This document shows positions 1-11,165 of a DNA stretch of 45,852 bases, piece after piece (position 1 is the first letter of the stretch; every line of letters starts with the position of its first letter). Both the position numbers and the translations under genes were made by a program. The DNA comes from Bacteroides rodentium JCM 16496 (GTDB lineage Bacteria; Bacteroidota; Bacteroidia; Bacteroidales; Bacteroidaceae): positions 1 to 45,852 of the forward strand of contig NZ_BAKJ01000039.1 in the NCBI RefSeq assembly GCF_000614125.1, written 5' to 3'. A model generated the notes under the pieces. It worked only from the letters and a program-made list of their open reading frames with translations. It made no database searches and was not told where the DNA came from.

Positions 1-1620
1 GACTTTAGGGGTACGACTACTTCGTCCCTCCACAGCACAATTTTCAACTGTGATACGTGAAGAATCGAAATAATCTTGTAAAAAACCTCCCCATCCCCAT
101 CGGTCAGCTTCCCCCTTGTCCGAGCGATATTTCACAGTAGAGTCCCCGATGACAAATACAACTGGTGCTTTTGAATTCAAACGACTGACCCCAGCCACAA
201 ACTGGAGAAAATTTCCCGGTTCCGAATATGTAAATATAGACGCATCACTCTGTTGTAGAGTCGGATAAAGGCATACTGCGCCACCATTCATTTTCAGACA
301 GTTACTCTCAAGTAATTTACACATTTCAGCTCCTGCACCAATCACAGCACCATATCCTTGCAGCACATTATCAGCCATCGGTCGCCGGACATAATAAGCT
401 GGATCATAAGCAACGCACGCAGAAGAACTGACACCGGACAATCTACCATCATTCCCGATAGCAGACGAAAGAGCCTGCCATCCAAGTAAAGCTACCGGAC
501 CATAAGCTATTGCATCTACCCATCCACGATTGATGGCACGTGCTATCGCATACACAAAAAAGGCAGTAGAAGAAGTTTCATAACCGGAATCGCAACGGTC
601 GAGTAAACGATACCAAAAGCCATCTTTGCTTTGACAAGCTGCGACTCCCTCAATATGCTTGCGCAACAACTCTATCAGACCGTTTCTTCCCTCGTAATTA
701 GAAGGCAGAGCATCAAGCACCTCACACAACGCAAGCATAGCCATTCCATTAGCGGGTCCCCAATAATAAGCAGGATGCGTCCTCATGCCTTCGACCCACC
801 CATGCCGGAAAAGCCCTTTCTCCGAAACGAACAATCTATCAGCGAAATTACCTAGCTGAAAAAGAGCCTCCCGATAATATTTAGTTTGGTTATATTTTGA
901 AAGGGCTCCCATCAAAGCCAAAGCTGGAACACCTTTATAGATATCATCCAGCCACAATGTATGACGAAAAGGGCAATCACGCGAAAAAGTACCATCAGCC
1001 AAGCGTGTAGTCCTATACATCACCGTATTAACCCAACCTTCTACCAACGGACAAGCACCAGATATCTCTTCTGCCAAACAAGCCTTTATCATAGCTGCGC
1101 ACATCGTGCCGCAATCATCCAAATCACGTGGAGATAGCAACTGAATCACCTCACTATCAGTTACACCATATTTTTCGTATACCCTACCGAAAGCAGGAAG
1201 CACTTCTGCCAAAAAGCTAAGGCGATTATGCGCATAGTCCCGATAGGCATCATCACCAAGGAGTTCAGCAGCGGTAAACATAGCAGAATAGGTCATTCCA
1301 CCCCCATTATCTACCAGGCTGAAAGTCCCCCGTTCAAGCTGTGCTTCCCGGTTAAGTTCCGCACCAGCCGGAACATGCCTTCCTTTTTTCCCATCTATCA
1401 CTTCATAGGGAGTATTCCTTTCCAAATACTCCAATACACATTTCATATCTTTCTTTATCTCGTCAGGGGATACTATGCCATAATTCACACCATCGGCATC
1501 CTCCGATATCCCTTTCTCCCTTTCTGTTACCGCATACCTTTCAGCTTTCTTTTGGGCTACAGCTTGGTTTCCTATTGCCAACAAACATGCAGCTGTTACA
1601 ATTAATGCTATTCTATTCAT
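1..1620 (-). CDS. GH105 unsaturated uronyl hydrolase fused to a CE12-like SGNH esterase (3' end cut by window)
   Basis: The frame is open from ATG at 1620 to the window edge, giving 540 residues with no stop. A signal peptide ends near residue 22 (AVAQ). Residues ~40-400 look like a GH105 (YteR-type) alpha/alpha barrel, with motifs LWLDDIYKG, YYWGPANG and DGFWYRLLDR. GH105 enzymes remove 4,5-unsaturated uronic acids left by lyases. From residue ~487 a second domain begins with VIGDST at 491-496 (SGNH block I serine), then RWGWGG and NCAVEGRSS, as in rhamnogalacturonan acetylesterases (CE12). The rest of the esterase lies outside the window. It starts 59 bp after the GH92 stop, so it is probably co-transcribed. 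The family calls are good; the natural substrate is unknown. Confidence 0.85.
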   Translation of the reverse strand, partial: MNRIALIVTAACLLAIGNQAVAQKKAERYAVTEREKGISEDADGVNYGIVSPDEIKKDMKCVLEYLERNTPYEVIDGKKGRHVPAGAELNREAQLERGTFSLVDNGGGMTYSAMFTAAELLGDDAYRDYAHNRLSFLAEVLPAFGRVYEKYGVTDSEVIQLLSPRDLDDCGTMCAAMIKACLAEEISGACPLVEGWVNTVMYRTTRLADGTFSRDCPFRHTLWLDDIYKGVPALALMGALSKYNQTKYYREALFQLGNFADRLFVSEKGLFRHGWVEGMRTHPAYYWGPANGMAMLALCEVLDALPSNYEGRNGLIELLRKHIEGVAACQSKDGFWYRLLDRCDSGYETSSTAFFVYAIARAINRGWVDAIAYGPVALLGWQALSSAIGNDGRLSGVSSSACVAYDPAYYVRRPMADNVLQGYGAVIGAGAEMCKLLESNCLKMNGGAVCLYPTLQQSDASIFTYSEPGNFLQFVAGVSRLNSKAPVVFVIGDSTVKYRSDKGEADRWGWGGFLQDYFDSSRITVENCAVEGRSSRTPKV

Positions 1621-1679
1621 CATTATAAACAAATCTATTTATTAGACTCCTTATTCAATCATCCCATAATAGGACCTAA

Positions 1680-4417
1680 TTAATCAAGTCTCTCTACGCC
1701 CCAACTCAAATTGGGATTCTTACCCATCCATAACTCCAAGACTCCCCCTTGTGTCAATTTATCATGTGGTATCAAAAAAGAATTATATGGTTTCCCATTT
1801 AAAGAAGCGTGTTGTATATAACAGTTTTCTGACGAGTTGGAATATGTTTTTATTTTGAACGTATCTCCCTTGTAATAATCAGAATCAAGATGTATTATTA
1901 TCTCGTCAAAAATAGGACTTGTTATTTCGTAAGAAGGATGTTGAGCCGACCCACCATTAATGCAAAAAAGCCCCATCTGCATCAGCGCATGAAGTGCCCC
2001 CATTTGTCCTTGATCCTCATCCATGCCCCCATAACCCTCATAAGGCGTAATTCCGGCAAATGTTTTCTCGCATACCTGCCTAATCCAATATTGTGTTTTC
2101 CAAGGTTGACCCATATACGAAAACACATGCCCTGCTGAGAGTCCTGGCTGGTTAGAATAATCAACATAAGAGTGTCTAAAGTTAGATACAACAGATTGTT
2201 TAAACGCATAATCCAACTTCACACATAAAGAATCTTTTCCCCCCATCAAGCTGATAATCCTTTTAAGTCATGCGAGACCCCAAAAGAAGCTTGCCAAGAA
2301 GAAGCCTCAACGAATCCTTGACCATTAAACGGATTCAAACTCATCCACTGTCCTTTTTCATCTTTTGGGAACAACAACTTTATCTGAGGATGAAACAGTT
2401 TCCTCCACCCCAAGGAACGCTTAGCAAAGTGCTTTGCATCTCTTTTTTGTCCTAAGCTCTTAGCCATTTGAGACAACGCCCAATCCTCCAAAGCCCATTG
2501 TATGGTAAATCCCGCTCTTCCTGGAACATAGCCACATTTCTCATAGAAAGGTTGTAGATGAGATATTTCAAAGGACTGCATTCCCCCTTGTCCATGATTC
2601 CTTTTCATAGCTTCATATCCTTTCCAAATATCCCATTTTTTTGTTATCGAGCGTTGGAATGCACTTGTTATCAACAAAGTAGCAGGACATCCATCCATTA
2701 TATATGAATAACCGCCCATAGAAGGACCTCTCGGCAATAACCCTCCATTAGTATCATATTGAATCAACGAAGCTGCAAAATCATCAAGCACATGCGGATA
2801 TACAAGCCCCCACAAAATATTCAAATTCCATTGGCTTCCCCAAAACGCATCCGAATTATACATATTGAACTTTGACCTTCCCAACTTATCCTTAGGCAAA
2901 GTCTTTATATTAAAATCAGATATATATTTAAATTGGGCTCTGGGACCAGAAAGAACTTTCTTACCATGTGTCAAATCAGGATAATCACCACTAAAATCAT
3001 TAATTTTATGGCGTCCCAACAATACATGCCACAAATTTGTATAAAATTTTATTTTTTGCGCATCTGTTCCACCCTTAACTTCAATTTTTCCTAGCCAATC
3101 ATTCCACTCATCCTGAGAGTTCTTACGGACTTCATCGAAATTCCAATGCTTGCAACTACTCAACAGATTATCCCTCGCATTCTCAATGCTCGTAAAAGAG
3201 ATTGAAGCCTTCAACTGCAATAGTTCTCCTGCACGCATTTTATAGTTTAGGATAAGTCCACCTTCTTCTCCTGAAAATGAAGAACTATCCCTAAGCAGTA
3301 TATCATGATTCCACGCTTCTACATCTTCAAACGGCTTATCCAATTGAACAACAAAAAAAACCTTAGCATTTTGAGGTCCTCCCCATAAACGGTCCTTTGT
3401 TATAAAGCTGCCTTCTATTTCATTTTTAGATACGACTCGCACATCATAATCCGCCATGACTACACTTCCAAGTTTACCTCCCAAACTCAATATAACTCCT
3501 GCACTATCATTCTCTGTAAAACGGTACCTATAAAAACTCGAACGTTCTGTTGCTGTTTGTTCAACCCAAATTTTATAATCTTGCAAAAAAAGCCTATGAT
3601 AGCCAGGTTGTACTATTTCATCATCATGACTGAAAGTTGATGCCCATCCCAGCATTCCTTTTCTTGGGTCAACCCCACCTGTCGTAGGATGATATTCAAA
3701 CCAGATTGCATCCAACAGTGCAGTTGCCAAATCCAAAAATTTGATTCGAGTTATAATTATATCCACCTCCACCTTGATTTTTATTTCTAGTAATAGGAGC
3801 AGCCCAATCATTCCATACGGCTGATTACCCGTTATAAAATAAAAGAAACGAGTAGGAACTGTTTCAATGTAAGGGTCAACCCAAGAAACATAATCTGCAT
3901 AATCCTCTGGAGAAGGATATACTTCTATCTCCGAAAAGCCTAAATTTTTCCCATCTCCATCAACTGCATAAAACTTCAACCATGAAACTTTCATTTTAGG
4001 AATATTTATCACATAGGGAAGCCCATGGTTAGGAAGTCCATGGTAAACTTTTGAAAAACCATTTGACCCTTCCACTCTAACTGCCGCTATATGATCGTAC
4101 CTATTTACCCTATCGTACAATATAATCTTGTTAATCCATTGCTCTTCATTCCATTCCAATTTAATCCATGGCAATATGCAATGCCCCCAATAATTATTCT
4201 CACCTTTTTCGGCCCATTCCCCTATATTGTCAACACCAATCACACCATCAACAACATTTGCTGGCAAATATTCTTCTGACAAAGTAGAAGATGCCGTTAC
4301 ATGGGCTTTGGGAGCAATATTATAAGGATTGCTCCAACAATATGTACAAATACAAGCAACGATACAGCTATAACAAAATCGTAACATATTTTCAGTAAAA
4401 TATTTATAATAAATCAA
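1680..4417 (-). CDS. GH92 alpha-mannosidase with N-terminal F5/8C (discoidin) domain, frame broken
   Basis: GH92 enzymes are exo-acting, Ca-dependent, inverting alpha-mannosidases. The N-terminus (an alternative ATG lies at 4387) has a weak signal peptide, then an F5/8C-like sandwich (residues ~35-170, ASSTLSEEYLPANVVDG). GH92 follows: WVDPYIET, FSHDDEIVQPGYHR, MYNSDAFWGSQW, and the base region MDEDQGQMGAL. The conserved TLExxYDDW acid motif reads FTIQWALEDW, so Gln replaces Glu. The gene appears as 2246-4417 plus 1680-2249. One base is missing near 2257. Three more are missing near 3804, 3727 and 3690; together they restore the frame but garble about 38 residues. Correction gives about 913 aa. 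It looks AT-richer than its neighbours. It starts 3 bp after the preceding GH92 stop. Confidence 0.85.
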
Positions 4418-4420
4418 GAA

Positions 4421-6698
4421 TCATTCTTTATTCAAAACGTCTTCAGCTGATGGTGGTACATCCCCTTTAGCGATTCCCCATGCTTTATTAGGATATTTAC
4501 CCATTACGAGAACTAACTTACCACCATCTTTTATATCATCATGTTCAAACCAAGATTTATTCCAACTCCTTCCATTCAATATGGCCGATTGAATATATTT
4601 ATTTTCGGTTGATGCTCCCTGAGCTTCTATCTCAAAAATTTTACCATTACTTAAAGTCAGTCGAACACGGTTGAATATCGGGCTTCCAATATTGTACGCA
4701 GGCATTCCTGGAGTAACAGGATAGAATCCCAACGCAGAAAATGCGACAAAAGCGGACATGCCCCCTCCATCTTCATCTCCCGGCATTCCCATTAAATCAT
4801 TGCGAAACCACATACCAAGCAATTTCCTAATACGTTTCTGGGTTTTCCAAGGTTGTCCCGCATAATTATACAAATAAGGGACATGCATACTTGCTCATTC
4901 GCCATTGAGAACTGGCCGACATTACCTGTATGATCCGGTAATTGCGCATAAAATGCGTATTTACTTCTCCCTAATGATTCACTAAACGTCTGGTCAAGAT
5001 TAGCAATGAATTGCTCTCTCCCTCCCATTAAATCAATCAAATCAGCTACATTATGAGGCACGTCCCAACGATATACCCAACCGTTGTTCTCACCATAATA
5101 TTCACGAGCTCCCATTCCTCCAGCAAAACGATAATCGAATGGCTCAATCCATTTGCCATTTTTATCTTTCGGGTGAAAGAAAGCCGTTTTATCATTATAT
5201 ACATTACGATAATTATAAGCACATTTCAGATAATGGGCAGCATCCTCTTTCTTGCCCAGTATATCTGCAATCCTCGATAAACACCATTGATCATACGAAG
5301 TACCCAATGTCACAGCAATCGGCTGCCGTTTCTCAAACGGGTGTACATTCGGATCCGTTTCCTGCTCCCCTTCTTGAAGTGCCGGAATATATCCGTTCTT
5401 CTTGTAGAAATCATCTATCCAACCGGCAGGTGCTCCAGACCATGGAGCCAGTGTCTTTTCCTCTATACCCTTACGACAAGCCATATAAGCTTTTTCGAGG
5501 TCAAATCGCAAGCCCTTAGCCGCCGCATCAGCTACTGTTGCCACTGCATGATTGGAGTTCATCCGACGCGAGTCACCTGTGATTTCAGGAAATGTGGGCA
5601 TCCACAAGTTACCCATCTGCTCAGCCATCCGCAAATAAGATTCTATAATGTCTTTTTCAACTGTTTCATCAAGAAGCAAACGCAATGGATGTGCAGCGCG
5701 GTATGTATCCCAAATCCAGTCATCGGTATAAAAAGGAGTACCGTCATCCTCATGCACCTTTCCATCAAATGCACTAAAATAATTTCCATCCTCACTAATA
5801 CACACCGGACGTTCAAATACCCGATAAAGTGAAGTATAGAAAACCGATTTCTCATCCTCACTTCCTCCATCTACCTCTATCTTTCCCAAAGTCGTATTCC
5901 ACACATCTCTGCCATGCTCAGCCAAACGGGCTATGTCGTAATCTTCTATTTCCCGTTTCAAATTCTTCTCGGCCTGCTCTTCACTGATAAAAGAAATGCC
6001 ATAGCGGACATTTACCATTGCAGTTCCCACAGGAAAACGCAATACTGCACAAGCATTCTCTCCGGCAACTTCTTTCTCTGCAATTTCCACCTTGCCTTGT
6101 TTCAAAACACCTGCTTCCTGAAAAGGGACATCAGTTTCCATATACAAATAGACTTGAGTATTATTTGCCAAACGCTGGTAACCACTTACATTTCCTTCAC
6201 AAATGCGGATAGCACCGTTTCGTGAATTAACAAACAATTTCGGCTGTTTATCGTGACAGCCAAACTTAATACTATATAAAGCTGACTGGTGTGAAGGAGC
6301 ATATTCCACATCTATTTGTTCATCTTCTAGACGAACGTTATAATAATATGGTTTTATTACTTCATTATCATAACTATAAGCCACAACCGGTTTATATTCT
6401 TCTCGCAATGAAGGACTCAAATTAAAAGCCGAACTTCCCCGGTGACTAGTTACCACAACAGGAAGCCCATTAAGTAAATCACTTGTATAGTCAGCACGTT
6501 CAGGATACACCCTAAGCATACTATTGGAAGATGGACTGTCGGGAATGTAGGCACCAGCAAATGACTAATATTACCCATATAAGGATTAACGTAATCAACC
6601 GGTTTTTTCACAGTATCTATATCTTCCCTTGTCCGCATAACACATCCCACTAACAAGGCCATCCCCAAAAGGGAAACAAGAAAACTGATTTTCTTCAT
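4421..6698 (-). CDS. GH92 family lipoprotein, putative alpha-mannosidase, frame broken twice
   Basis: The start is placed at ATG 6698 (MKKISFLV) because the lipobox LLVGC then falls at the usual distance; an upstream ATG at 6716 is possible. It is a two-domain GH92 with VDYVNPYMGNISHLLVPTFPT, LPVVVTSHRGSSAFNLSP, DDWIWDTYRAAHP, YNYAGQPWKTQ and base region GDEDGGGMSAF. The position of the general acid in TLExxYDDW reads TLGTSYDQW, so Gly replaces Glu. It appears as 6450-6716, 4792-6519 and 4421-4888. Single missing bases near 6524 (CCAAAT to CCAAT) and 4893 (GAGCCA to GAGCA) explain both breaks and give about 759 aa. The lipobox suggests periplasmic or surface anchoring. Activity on mannose is inferred from the family only. 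Confidence 0.87.
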
Positions 6699-6776
6699 AA
6701 CACTTAAATTATTCATTATACACTTGACAAACAGCGCATATCCGGCATTAACACCGCATATCCACTCTTCTACAAA

Positions 6777-8966
6777 CTAATTTATTCTCATCTCATATTT
6801 TCTTAACAAGTGACGGGCACACTCTTGCAAATCCCCCTTTGTCAAACGCTTTGTCATTGTTCTGGAAGCGACCCAGTCTTCCTCAAACTTCTTCAATCTA
6901 TTATCCAGTTCTTTCTGATTAAATTCTTGGTTATTTTCCACCGCTTGCAAAACTGCATCGATGTACATATCCCAACGCACAGCATAATATCCGGCTACCA
7001 GCCCCGACCACGTCCGACTGGCATAATCGTTCAATGTTCCTCCCCACGTAGTTATCAAATTACGTGCATTTTTCTCATAATAGTCCTGGATAACCGGATC
7101 GCGACTATAAGCTCTGGCATCGTCAATCCACTTATCAAGAGAAGTATACTCATGGTAAGAAGTCAACACATCAATATCGTGCAGAATCTCACGCATCTCT
7201 GCAGCACGCATTCTTAATGCCAATAGGTCTCCAGTCGTATACACCCGGTCGAACTCATTTTTAACTGCCAGAAAATAATTCCCCAATAACTGTCTGCCAA
7301 CGGATATCACATCCAGGCGCAACGCATTCCGATTCAATTCAGAAACCTCCAACAACATTTTCCATGCTTTCAAAAGCTGCCGATTAGAATAATCTATTTT
7401 TACACGTCCACTGTTCACTCCCATCACAGGTCTATAATTAGGCAAAATCCCGACAGTTTTAGGTACTTGAACATATATATCATTAAATAGAATCTTCCAA
7501 GCTTCACGAACCGGTTGAATCACCTTACCTGCATGACGATCTGCCAAAGCATTTACCCAAGTATCATCCCCTTTATCTATTGTCCAGGCTTTTTCTAAAA
7601 TATATTCATACGGAAATTGGATGACATCAAGACCTTCCAGTGTGGAGCCGATTCCCTTCAAATTATCTCCTCCTTCCTTCAGTGCAATATCCAATCTTCG
7701 CCCACTTTCTTTTACATTTCCCGTAATACCCGTGTTTCCACCGAAATTTCCTAAATAACACCAGATATAAGGCTGACCATGAAAACAGTTTGTCTGTTTC
7801 CACAATTCCACATTCTCACAATGATAGTCCAATAAAGACAATTTGTTTTCAGGGACTCCTTTCAAAAAAGCCTCTATCCGGGGAGCTGTCCATTTTTTCC
7901 GGTCAAAGTAAAACATCCAAGTCATCTGCAACCACTCAGCCTCTGAATCAGCTTCCTTTAAAGTATGATACAAATCAGAAGCAACCTTATTCAAATAATC
8001 CGGTTCCCAAGAAGGAGGCTCACCTTCATTAAAAGGGTCAATGCCATAGATATGTTCTGTTCCGAATAGTTTTCTCTGTTCTTTAAGAAATTTCTTTTGC
8101 AACAGCGCAAACAAAGGTTCTTCCGGATTTAAAAAAGAACAATGATACTCCTTGGTAAATCCAGCCCATTTCCCTAGAGTCTGAATATCTGCCTCAGGAT
8201 AAATCCTTTTTAAGGCTGCAGGAACATGTCCGTTAAAAGCCGGCAGCACGGGTTTCATATTCAGTTCACGCTCACGCAGCAAAATCTGTTGCTGAAGTCT
8301 TGTCTGATTTTCGAGCCATTCCATTGGCAAAGGGCCATTCCATGAATCGATATTTGCCATTCTATGCCAAGGAAGATAAACTGGTCCTGTAAAATAGGAA
8401 AGGATATCTTGATCTCTCAAACCGATATCTTTCCAAACTTTATACCATACAGCCTCTTGTCCCGTTATGGCTAAAGGCATATTTATGCCATTAAGTGCCA
8501 TCCAGTCTATGAACCTTTGCCAATCATCCCAATCCCAAAAAGCCATACTATAACCAAAAGTGCAATAATTCAAGAAAAAGCGTCTTTTTACCTTTGCCGT
8601 TATCTCTATAGGCGAAAGTACTTGTGGCAACTTCGCGGGCATCTCTACCGGTTGGTCCGTATACCAAGAGACTGTAGTCAAACAATAATATTTCAAATAG
8701 TAGTTCAAGCCAGTTGCCATTGAATTAGCATTATTTCCGCTAATCATAATTCTGGCATCAGCCGTAGATTCAATTCTAAAAAGATCTTTTCCATTACCAT
8801 CTACTTTCTTAAACAAGAAACTATCCGCATAAGCAGGAATTAAACGTTTTAACATAGATTTCGCGACTTCAACATCCCTACAATTTCCTGCCTGCATAGC
8901 TATTGCCCCCCAAAGCAATATCCCAATTAAACAAATTCCTTTCTTCATCCTTACCATTTTCTTCAA
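6777..8966 (-). CDS. GH89 alpha-N-acetylglucosaminidase (first of two)
   Basis: Intact 729 aa with a signal peptide (GILLWGAIAMQA; an in-frame ATG at 8948 is also plausible). GH89 is the NAGLU family of retaining exo-alpha-N-acetylglucosaminidases. Domains in order are an N-terminal NAGLU_N fold (~30-120), the barrel from NYCTFGYSMAFWDWDDW (133-149), and a helical C-terminal domain (~500-729, ending RYEMRIN). The proposed acid/base Glu is E314 in GIDPFNEGEP and the nucleophile is E444 in STLEGLD, both by family analogy. Known GH89 targets include heparan-type GlcNAc ends and alpha-1,4-GlcNAc of gastric mucin. It sits 27 bp after a second, divergent GH89, suggesting two linkage contexts of alpha-GlcNAc in the target. 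Confidence 0.93.
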   Translation of the reverse strand: MKKMVRMKKGICLIGILLWGAIAMQAGNCRDVEVAKSMLKRLIPAYADSFLFKKVDGNGKDLFRIESTADARIMISGNNANSMATGLNYYLKYYCLTTVSWYTDQPVEMPAKLPQVLSPIEITAKVKRRFFLNYCTFGYSMAFWDWDDWQRFIDWMALNGINMPLAITGQEAVWYKVWKDIGLRDQDILSYFTGPVYLPWHRMANIDSWNGPLPMEWLENQTRLQQQILLRERELNMKPVLPAFNGHVPAALKRIYPEADIQTLGKWAGFTKEYHCSFLNPEEPLFALLQKKFLKEQRKLFGTEHIYGIDPFNEGEPPSWEPDYLNKVASDLYHTLKEADSEAEWLQMTWMFYFDRKKWTAPRIEAFLKGVPENKLSLLDYHCENVELWKQTNCFHGQPYIWCYLGNFGGNTGITGNVKESGRRLDIALKEGGDNLKGIGSTLEGLDVIQFPYEYILEKAWTIDKGDDTWVNALADRHAGKVIQPVREAWKILFNDIYVQVPKTVGILPNYRPVMGVNSGRVKIDYSNRQLLKAWKMLLEVSELNRNALRLDVISVGRQLLGNYFLAVKNEFDRVYTTGDLLALRMRAAEMREILHDIDVLTSYHEYTSLDKWIDDARAYSRDPVIQDYYEKNARNLITTWGGTLNDYASRTWSGLVAGYYAVRWDMYIDAVLQAVENNQEFNQKELDNRLKKFEEDWVASRTMTKRLTKGDLQECARHLLRKYEMRIN

Positions 8967-8993
8967 AACAATTTAATCAGAAACAATGCAAAA

Positions 8994-11139
8994 TTATAAA
9001 ACAGAAGCCTCTTTTACCAACCGAACCGCTGCTTTCAACGGATTACGAAAAGTCCGAGTCGTATTATGCCAAGGAGTCACAATCCAGTTTTCTTCCCACT
9101 CCCCTAAGCTCTGATCCGAAAAATAAAGTTGCAAACGAGGTATATAATAGTCTTTTATCAAACCTGACCACACACGAGCAGCATAGTCTTCCTGTCTTCC
9201 TCCCCACGTCGTAATCAAGCGCTTAGCATTCATCTCATAACGTTCACAGTCCATAGCAGACGCACCACAATCCCTTGCCTGCTCAATCCATCGATCCAAC
9301 CTATGTAGAGGATGAGACAAAAGCAAACGATCGGCATTCAATAACAACGAAACAGTTTGCGCCAATTTTCTATCTGCCTCCGTTTTATTCCCCATCTTTT
9401 TCATTTCAAGTGCCTTGACATATAGCAAATCAGCCTTAGCGCCCAAATAGAACGCAGCAAATTCGATAGCATCGTTCCTATACAATTCAGATTGTCGCAA
9501 ACTTTCCGAACAATTCAGAAAAAGTTCCACCGCTCGGAAAAAATCATCGTTCATAGCCACCTTCGTCTCTCTTATACTATCAGGAACAACTGTTTGCCAC
9601 GTAAAGCGAGGATAGGCATAAAAAGAGCCATATGTACTTTTTCTCAACAGAATCCAAGCTTCAGACATATTATCCGGATATCCACCGTAACGAGCCTTAC
9701 AATAACGCTCCAACCACATATCCAAATTTATTACAGTATCACTCCAGCCTGCATCAGCAAGCAACTCATATACAACCTCATTACTTTCAAGTCCCTCTGG
9801 AGCAGATCCAAACCCCACCAAGTCTTTTCCGCACTCAGCCTGCAAAGCCTCCACAGACGCAGATGCATACATATCCAATTCTCCAGTCAATATATTCTTA
9901 CCACCAAAATTGGGTACATAACTAAAAATCCACTTTTTACCATAAAACCCTCCATGCCTTTTCCATGTTTGTTCCGTTTTCCACACCCATTTCGGAAAAT
10001 CATTGCCTAAATCTATAATAATCATTTTATCATCAGGCACACGATTCAACAGCGCGCTCAAACCTGCCTGATCCCAGAAAGACCGTTGATAGCCGAAAGT
10101 CCATCCCTGAGTCACCCATACCGCATCCGGATTTCCTGCAACAATAGAGTTATATATCGTTTCACCATATTGGGCAAGCAATCTATTTTTTCCCTCTTTG
10201 TCATTTTTGTCAATAGGAAGTTCCATTTCATTAAAGCTGTCTGACAAATAATATTTATTTTTGCCAAACTCCTTTTCCCACTCCTCAATGAACATTTTGC
10301 CTATCTCTACGAAAAAAGGAGAATCAGGAGGCAATACGTATGCATTATAGTTTTCATCAAAACCGCCCCACTTCAAATGATTAAACTTTATCTCTGGATG
10401 TTTCTGAACAAAAGCCATTGGCACAAATCCAGCAAAAGCTGGAGCTATGGGATGCATATCCAACTCGCGCATTCTCTCCAATATCCGATGCTGCAACTCA
10501 ATCTGCTCCTTTTGCCAATTATCAGTCAGTCCTCCATCCCAAGAATTCAGATTACCCATACGATGCCAAGGCAGATGAGCCGGTGCAGTAAAGAAAGACT
10601 GCACATCCTCCTTTTCCAACCCCAAACGCAACCATACACGTTCCGCTATAGCCTCAGCAGCCACTGTTGCCAACGGAAAGTTTACCCCATGAAGTGCCAT
10701 CCAATCAATTTCTTGTTCCCAACGTTCCCATCCCCAAAAAGGAGCTGTATATCCATAAGTACAAACATTCAAAAAATAACGCAGGTTATAGGGTGTAGTC
10801 TGATGTTGTAAACTATAATCCGGCCATACTTTAGGTAACACCACATGGCTTCCTCCCCAAGTGGCCATTGAGCCACAAGCTTCTTGCATATAACGTCGAA
10901 AAGCATAACATAAAGCAACCTGACTACTACCTTCGATTGTCAACACTCCCTTTGACGCTTTCACTGAGAAATAATCCTTTCCATCCTGACAGTCCATTAA
11001 TTTTAAACGCACATTCTTGCCGCAATCACCAAACTTTCTATTTATCACTTGCCACGCAGGTTGTTCTATTCCATCAGCCATAACAGATAATGATACACAC
11101 AAGAAAACATAAAAAAAACTGTAACGCTGAAATCTTCAT
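8994..11139 (-). CDS. GH89 alpha-N-acetylglucosaminidase (second), signal peptide out of frame
   Basis: The uninterrupted frame covers 8994-11102 (702 aa) and has all GH89 hallmarks: NVCTYGYTAPFWGWERWEQ, AHLPWHRMGNLNSWDGG, DSFNEMELP (acid/base Glu) and GSAPEGLESNEV (nucleophile Glu). It lacks a proper start. Upstream, ATG 11139 begins MKISALQFF and runs into a T8 tract (11111-11118 on the complement). Removing one T joins it to YVFLCVSLSVMADG and gives a normal cleaved signal peptide and about 714 aa. A further in-frame ATG lies at 11157. The paralog downstream is clearly divergent, so this is not a recent duplicate. The T8 tract could be a sequencing insertion or, less likely, a slipped-strand switch. 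Confidence 0.88.
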
Positions 11140-11165
11140 TCTAAAAATATTCTTCATAGGTCCAA

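Noticed and set aside
1228..1605. Plus-strand open frames opposite PUL genes (for example 1228-1605, 9492-10010, 39714-40778)
   Set aside because: They lie entirely antisense to well-supported enzymes or the DUF5107 protein, lack family motifs, and show the composition of reverse-complemented coding sequence.
2239..2244. C6 run at the junction of the two GH92 pieces as the frameshift site
   Set aside because: Frame comparison (GLISLMGGKDS expected) places the missing base about 12-16 bp further, near 2257, not in the C6 run.
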